The position numbers were made by a program, and so were the translations under genes. A DNA stretch of 13,180 nucleotides, taken from Ectocarpus siliculosus (taxonomy: Eukaryota; Sar; Phaeophyceae; Ectocarpales; Ectocarpaceae). Within the stretch, counting starts at the first letter, position 1. Every line of letters starts with the position of its first letter. The notes under the pieces are model-generated. The model was not told where the DNA came from, did no database searches, and saw nothing but the letters and a program-made list of their open reading frames with translations. Of the stretch, positions 10,501 through 13,180 are shown one piece after another. The stretch covers positions 1,620,140-1,633,319 of the forward strand of contig FN649751.1 in the NCBI GenBank assembly GCA_000310025.1, in the 5' to 3' direction.

Positions 10501-10637
10501 CTGAAGCCTTGGCTGACGAATCCTGAGCCATTACGGCCGTGATCTTCCGATGAAAGTTTTTTCTTCCTCCCGCGACGGCCACCGCCGAAATGCCGTCGAC
10601 GCCCAGTCGAAGGCTTCATGTCGCTTGGTCTTGGCAT
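4437..10637 (-). CDS. Membrane-anchored PDZ-PH protein, nine exons, complete
   Basis: The join is complement of 10300-10637, 8396-8719, 7818-7947, 7381-7553, 6808-6961, 6259-6327, 5606-5803, 5029-5157 and 4437-4514: 1,593 nt, 530 aa plus TGA. Intron phases run 2,2,0,2,0,0,0,0 and agree at each junction. Domains in order: basic N-terminus (RGRKKK at about 22-27); one hydrophobic segment at about 92-112; a Gly/Ser-rich linker with two RRxS motifs (126-134, 192-200); a PDZ domain at about 224-303 with carboxylate-loop GMTL at 238-241; a second low-complexity linker; and a PH domain at about 399-526. PDZ domains bind C-terminal peptides, and PH domains bind phosphoinositides or proteins. I infer a membrane-tethered scaffold. 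Charge is acidic before the TM and basic after it, which favours PDZ and PH on the cytosolic side. The ATG chosen (10637) is the first ATG in the open frame; a second lies six codons on. The basic N-terminus could instead be an organelle-targeting sequence. Confidence 0.82.
5029..5157 (-). CDS. PDZ-PH gene exon 8: PH domain centre
   Basis: 43 codons, phase 0 on both sides, with acceptor GAGTGCAG|GTT and donor CTGGAG|GTGAGA. It codes an acidic/Pro loop (AGDDPDPTRPSEKG) and then the strand RSFALQFKERSLE, which is the penultimate strand pair of the PH fold. Confidence 0.8.
5158..5605 (-). other. Intron 7 of the PDZ-PH gene
   Basis: A 448-nt intron containing a degenerate GTG/GGT-rich triplet tract on the plus strand (about 5378-5445), that is CCA/CAC in the transcript, plus a G-rich run near 5321-5336. 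No other feature seen. Confidence 0.6.
5606..5803 (-). CDS. PDZ-PH gene exon 7: first half of PH domain
   Basis: 66 codons, phase 0 on both sides. It codes HGVVVTKYGKKGAAAQRLLY, an N-terminal PH strand pair, followed by VAWRDLDARS and a Ser-rich loop, then LTNIIKGKREAL. The pattern matches PH domains of the TKYGRKGxPxxR..LxW type. The acceptor is ambiguous (GAGCAG tandem), so one extra Gln may precede Met397. The donor GAG|GTCGGT is weak. Confidence 0.78.
5804..6258 (-). other. Intron 6 of the PDZ-PH gene
   Basis: A 455-nt intron. Just inside the donor the transcript strand is extremely G-rich (plus-strand C runs at about 6199-6240). Near the acceptor it is A-rich (plus-strand T runs at about 5861-5903), so the pyrimidine tract before exon 7 is weak. 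Confidence 0.6.
6259..6327 (-). CDS. PDZ-PH gene exon 6: short linker exon
   Basis: A 69-nt exon, phase 0 on both sides, coding GKVSGFSGLGREVASSDAGF then SEK. The acceptor is GAGCCAG|GGC and the donor is GAAAAG|GTTTGT. Because it is a multiple of three it could be skipped without a frameshift. A very G-rich stretch follows the donor. Confidence 0.6.
6429..6450 (+). repeat. (GTT)7 microsatellite in intron 5
   Basis: Seven uninterrupted GTT units plus one G; read as (CAA)7 in the transcript of the minus-strand PDZ-PH gene. Confidence 0.9.
6808..6961 (-). CDS. PDZ-PH gene exon 5: low-complexity linker
   Basis: The acceptor is TTTTCCCAG|C, completing Ala322, and the donor is CTCAAG|GTACAT, phase 0. 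It codes 51 residues rich in Gly, Lys, Arg and Ser with no fold visible. The model rests on splice sites and phase agreement with both neighbours; the other frames are also open here, so this exon is less certain than the domain exons. Confidence 0.65.
7381..7553 (-). CDS. PDZ-PH gene exon 4: second half of PDZ domain
   Basis: The acceptor is ACGCACAG|GGG and the donor is TCAGC|GTGAGT, phase 2. It codes GIQTDDLVIGVGENTVS, the typical G-D-x-I-x-x-V-x-G-x-x-V strand of PDZ domains, then the alpha-B helix (SYGTVLAFMNIMG) and final strand RPIELHFRKS. The exon closes with a Gly-rich tail (DGGGGSGGG). The first alpha-B position is not His, so a class I ligand preference is not supported. Confidence 0.85.
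7818..7947 (-). CDS. PDZ-PH gene exon 3: first half of PDZ domain
   Basis: The acceptor is TTGTTGTCAG|G (completes Arg221) and the donor is GCG|GTGAGA, phase 0. It codes SELEDEFRVSF, the GMTL carboxylate-binding loop, then a beta strand (AIVGKIVEQGQAFRA). This is the beta-A to beta-C part of a PDZ fold, with the GQA segment corresponding to the usual GSPA turn. Confidence 0.85.
8396..8719 (-). CDS. PDZ-PH gene exon 2: Ser/Gly linker with two RRxS motifs
   Basis: The acceptor is CACCGCAG|G, which completes Arg113 (AG|G). The donor is GTCAG|GTTGGG, phase 2. It codes residues 114-220: an RRLSLYDVL motif, a Gly-Ser-rich stretch (169-181), an RRASIFDRI motif, and a charged NEEQKKQD segment leading into the PDZ domain. 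A run-on reading past the donor loses coding character. Confidence 0.8.
8720..10299 (-). other. Long intron 1 of the PDZ-PH gene
   Basis: A 1,580-nt GT..AG intron, three to four times the size of the gene's other introns (264-514 nt). It holds no exon that fits in phase and no recognisable element. A plus-strand open frame near 9708-10217 and a minus-strand one near 9276-9662 are present without supporting signals. Confidence 0.6.
10300..10637 (-). CDS. PDZ-PH gene exon 1: start, basic region, TM segment
   Basis: Exon of 338 nt with donor TACAG|GTTTGG in phase 2. It codes M-P-R-P-S-D-M-K, then an Arg/Lys/Gly-rich stretch, a moderately hydrophobic patch with three Trp (about 48-65), an acidic Gly-rich spacer (DEGGGGAEDW), and the hydrophobic segment ASGILLAFGAVATAATIMIY ending at 112. 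The upstream frame lacks an ATG, so the chosen start is the most 5' available. Confidence 0.78.
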
Positions 10638-11320
10638 CGTGGAGCTTGATTGTGTAGGGCAAGAGCGTCTATCTCCTGTGTACTGCCCCAAATCATCTGA
10701 CGATCAGCACGCCACGCAAACCGTGTCTTGCATCGCACAGCTTTGCGTATCCTCTCTCTGTGTAGATTGAGAACAATAGATACGGGTGCACATATTCCTC
10801 TTCCACGGAAAGATATTTCGTCGTGTTTTGACGGTTACAAAACACACGTCAGGTACACGCGGGGGGTGATGTTGGGGGGGCACCGTAGGCAACACCAGGT
10901 GACCAAAAGAACAGCTGTGGCAGCACAGCACACAGCACAGCAGTCGCCTCAGTTGTGCGTCATATACAGCCGGGCATACGGACGATACGATGGGACGAGA
11001 ACTCACCGCCATTTTCACCTCCTCGTTGGTTCTTTTGCTTTGTCCAGGTGAAGTTTGGCGTGGACAGCAACAGCAAAAGTCTATCATTTCAAAAGTAATA
11101 ATCGCGCCGCACTCGGGTCTGCTGTGCTTGTGCATGCCATCTGTTACCGCTGTCCATGGCACTGCTTGCTGTGCTACGCTGGACTTTCTCTAACGAACTG
11201 CTCGCGTTTCCCCATGGTAGGGCCCGATGCTTTCGTTCCAAGCGCGAGAATAAGACCTCCGCTGAGTACTGCGCCGCCACGGCACCGCGTTGAAGGTTTG
11301 CCGCTGACTCGACGAACACC
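10638..11320. promoter_or_regulatory. Divergent intergenic region, probable shared promoter
   Basis: 683 nt separate the start codons of the minus-strand PDZ-PH gene and the plus-strand right-hand gene. The region should carry both 5' UTRs and both promoters, but I could identify no TATA box or initiator with confidence. It contains a GCAC/CAGCA-rich patch (10919-10942) and a short ATG frame at 10990 with a signal-peptide-like start. The right boundary depends on the tentative first exon of the right-hand gene. Confidence 0.4.
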
Positions 11321-11347
11321 ATGGAGCCTCCCCTGCACGCACAGCAG
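11321..11347 (+). CDS. Tentative first exon (MEPPLHAQQ)
   Basis: Nine codons from ACCATGG to CAG|GTAAAT. It is supported only by start context, a good donor and phase fit to the acceptor at 11991. If the first acceptor AG (11982-11983) is used instead, the phase does not fit and another first exon is needed. Confidence 0.4.
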
Positions 11348-11920
11348 GTAAATTCAACAACTTAATTAAGAGTATTGTATCAGAGCAGATTTGTACATAT
11401 GGAAGAGACAAATGGCGGTTGGAAACAGACACATGTCTGAGAAGATGAGGTTGGTTGTCGTGCTTGAACTCCTTCCGCACGTTGAGATCAAGAGCTAGCC
11501 AGCAAGCACAGGTTCAAGACACCACACGAAAACTGCTGCACACCAGCTTGACAAGCTCTTGTCGCTCCTACGACTACAGCAGTTCACTGCTGCACAAAGT
11601 CTGCTGAGAAGAGACCCGGCGTCTATCCCACAACGCAAAGCTTACGCACACACTATGCCAACGTTGAGATGAAGGGATTGCATCAGCCAGCATACACAGG
11701 TTCACGCACGCGAAACTTCTGCACACCAGCTTGACATCCTTTTGTCGCTACGACTACATACACTGCTGTGCAAAGTCTGCTGAGAAGAGACCTGGCCTCT
11801 ACATACCTCACAACGCAAAGCTAGCGCAAACGCTACGCTGTGGCACAACCAAGGTTGCTGATTTTTTTACGACGCACGCCCTCGTTCCGCCGCTCCCGGC
11901 TGCTTCCGATATCGATATCG

Positions 11921-11980
<60 letters not shown>

Positions 11981-13033
11981 CAGCGCGCAGCAGCAGGCCG
12001 ATAACGGCCACGGCAGCAGCGAGCACCACGACGACGACGACGTTCGTTCGACGCCTCAGCGACGACCACCACCTGCGGCGAACGGCCCGGCCTCCGTCGT
12101 GCGCTTTCGCGTGCTGCGAGGCGGGAACCCCCGCGACAACGCCGCCGCCGCCGCCGCCGCCGCCACCCCCGAAGCCGACCTCGTGGAAGTCTCCCTCGAC
12201 CGACCCGACAGCGGCGGCGGCATGGCCAACAACCCCCAAGACCTGAGAGAGTTCCTGTTCCTGGTGAGGTCAAGCCAGCCGGGGTCTATAGGCGAGGATC
12301 TGCAGCGGCGGGGCGTTCGCGTTTTTCCGGAGGAGGCGTTTGCTGACGCGGAGGCGGAGTTAGGGGCCGGCGGGGGAGAAGGATCGGCGCCGGCGGGCGC
12401 GGGGGGGGGTGAGGAGGGGCTGTCGGGGGTCGGGTGGACGGGCGGGAGGCCGCTGCCTCTCGACACGCCGATGACGGAACTTCCGAGAGACGGGGAGGGA
12501 CGCGTCCGGCTCGTTCTTTGGGACCCCTGCGGTAGGCTCTTCGCTTCCATGGAGCGGTAGTTACATTGGTGCAGTGGATACTACTGGGGAGACAACACGC
12601 CCGCTCACGCTGCAAAACACGCTTTCGGTAGACGGGTCGCTTGTAAAAGAGTTTACATACGTGCGTCCGTTTCCAGAAGAACTGCGTGTGGCCAATTGGT
12701 TCAATGTCTTGTGATATTCTACAAACGTGTATCCCTCCCCCCCCTCCGCGCGCACCCGTCACGGCACCCCTGTCCTTCTGTCTCCACCCTCATGGTGTGA
12801 AAACATGCACAGGTCCGACCCACCCCTTGGTACGGGCCGTGAGCGTCGAGCCTTCGAAAGACGCCTCCGTCATGGTGCTCAATTTCCTCTTGCCTGAGGA
12901 TAGCCGGCGGCACGACGGCGGGGAAGGGACGGCGGGAGAAGGCGGGGGTTGCAGCAGCGGCTACGGCAGCGACTTCAACGAGTCGCGCTCGGCCGTGGTG
13001 TTCCGGAAGTGGTTCACGGTGGAGCAGCAGCAG
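11321..13033 (+). CDS. 5' part of an unrecognised gene, continues past the window
   Basis: The proposed exons are 11321-11347 (tentative), 11991-12531 and 12813-13033. Exon 1 starts at ACCATGG, a very good start context, with an in-frame TGA upstream, and codes MEPPLHAQQ before the donor CAG|GTAAAT in phase 0. Exon 2 (180 codons plus 1 nt) codes Gln and His-Asp stretches, a poly-Ala run of GCC codons, then denser sequence (EADLVEVSLD, DLREFLFLVRSSQPGSI, RRGVRVFPEEAFADAEAEL), a Gly-rich stretch and RVRLVLWDPCG. The donor TGCG|GTAGGC (phase 1) joins an acceptor ATGCACAG|GT to restore Gly. Exon 3 codes LVRAVSVEPSKDASVMVLNF, a Gly/Ser-rich insert and VVFRKWFTVEQQQ. I do not recognise the family, and no signal peptide, membrane segment or catalytic motif is visible. 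Confidence 0.55.
11479..11840 (+). repeat. 182-bp unit in direct tandem (two diverged copies)
   Basis: Copy 1 starts ACGTTGAGATCAAG at 11479 and copy 2 starts ACGTTGAGATGAAG at 11661. Shared blocks in the same order include CACACCAGCTTGACA, CTACGACTACA, AAAGTCTGCTGAGAAGAGAC and CACAACGCAAAGCT. The copies differ by substitutions and small indels, so the duplication is not recent. Confidence 0.85.
11924..11977 (+). repeat. (CT)27 microsatellite at the acceptor of exon 2
   Basis: 54 nt of perfect CT repeat ends 4 nt before the first acceptor CAG. It sits in the position of the polypyrimidine tract of the downstream exon. Confidence 0.9.
11991..12531 (+). CDS. Exon 2 of the right-hand gene
   Basis: A 541-nt exon following a (CT)27 tract. 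Three AGs compete at the acceptor: 11982-11983, 11989-11990 and 11992-11993. The last two both keep phase 0. The frame is open throughout and shows strong coding character in 12180-12360. The frame runs on to a TAG at 12558, but the phase-1 donor at 12532 restores a long frame in the next exon. Confidence 0.65.
12813..13033 (+). CDS. Exon 3 of the right-hand gene
   Basis: The acceptor ATGCACAG is preceded by a clear pyrimidine tract (CCTGTCCTTCTGTCTCCACCC). The donor CAGCAG|GTGGGT ends the exon in phase 0. It codes 73 residues after the shared Gly: a hydrophobic strand (SVMVLNFLL), a Gly-rich insert (about 12913-12966) and SAVVFRKWFTVE. Codon third positions are G/C-biased. Confidence 0.68.
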
Positions 13034-13180
13034 GTGGGTAGGTCGGGTGGACGGGGGGGGGGGGGGGGGTTACCTTTTTTGTTGGAAATCATTGCGGCTT
13101 CAACATAACGCCCATCCCTTCTTCCAAGAAGCGCAACATTTTTCCCCATGACCGTGTGACAGCGGGATGCACCTGCTACA
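13034..13180 (+). other. Start of intron 3 of the right-hand gene, with G17 run
   Basis: The sequence after the donor GTGGGT holds a 17-G homopolymer (13053-13069) followed by a T-rich stretch. No further exon is supported before the window ends. Confidence 0.5.

Larger units (their letters stand above)
11348..11990 (+). other. Intron 1 of the right-hand gene
   Basis: 643 nt if both ends are right. It is almost filled by a 182-bp tandem duplication (11479 to about 11840), then a short GATATCGATATC palindrome (11908-11919) and the (CT)27 tract leading to the acceptor. Confidence 0.45.

Noticed and set aside
11731-12246. Plus-strand frame running through the CT repeat as Leu-Ser repeats
   Set aside because: The frame is kept open by the microsatellite; the coding frame downstream is a different one with better composition and splice joins.
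12532-12560. Stop at TAG 12558 as the end of the right-hand gene
   Set aside because: A phase-1 donor at 12532 joins a clear acceptor at 12812 and opens a further 73 well-formed codons, so an internal exon is the better reading. An unspliced form ending at 12560 remains possible.
1-13180. tRNA, rRNA, CRISPR array, insertion sequence or viral genes
   Set aside because: No box A/B pair with cloverleaf, no regular spacer array, no transposase, integrase, reverse transcriptase or capsid motif was seen on either strand.

Overview
The window looks like nuclear DNA of an intron-rich eukaryote. The likeliest source is a brown alga (Ectocarpus-like stramenopile). This is inferred from short exons separated by introns of about 260-1,600 nt, neighbouring genes on alternating strands, long gene-free flanks, GC-rich coding sequence with GCN/CAG runs, and many poly-G/poly-C and microsatellite tracts. 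I saw no bacterial operon, CRISPR array, rRNA or tRNA, and no intact transposon. All gene models were built by hand from splice-site and reading-frame agreement, not from transcripts.

Layout: (1) 1-1851, plus strand: the 3' end of a gene entering from the left. It has one internal exon (210-362) and a terminal exon (1720-1851), and the product is not recognised. (2) 1852-4436: about 2.6 kb with no convincing gene, lying between two convergent 3' ends. (3) 4437-10637, minus strand: the centrepiece, a complete nine-exon gene whose splice phases agree at all eight introns. It encodes a predicted 530-aa protein with a basic N-terminus, one transmembrane segment, a linker carrying a duplicated RRxS-type motif, a PDZ domain split over two exons, a second low-complexity linker and a C-terminal PH domain. 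(4) 10638-11320: a 683-nt region between two divergent start codons. (5) 11321-13180, plus strand: the 5' part of a third gene with a tentative nine-codon first exon. Its first intron holds a 182-bp tandem duplication and ends in a (CT)27 tract that serves as the pyrimidine tract. Two longer exons of unrecognised function follow, and the gene continues past the right edge.

The genes have no obvious shared pathway. The membrane-anchored PDZ-PH protein reads as a scaffold or adaptor at a membrane surface. The other two products cannot be assigned. The main points worth checking are the TM-PDZ-PH architecture with degenerate PH key residues, its repeated linker motif, the tandem acceptor and G-run donor context in its introns, and the microsatellite-derived acceptor of the third gene.
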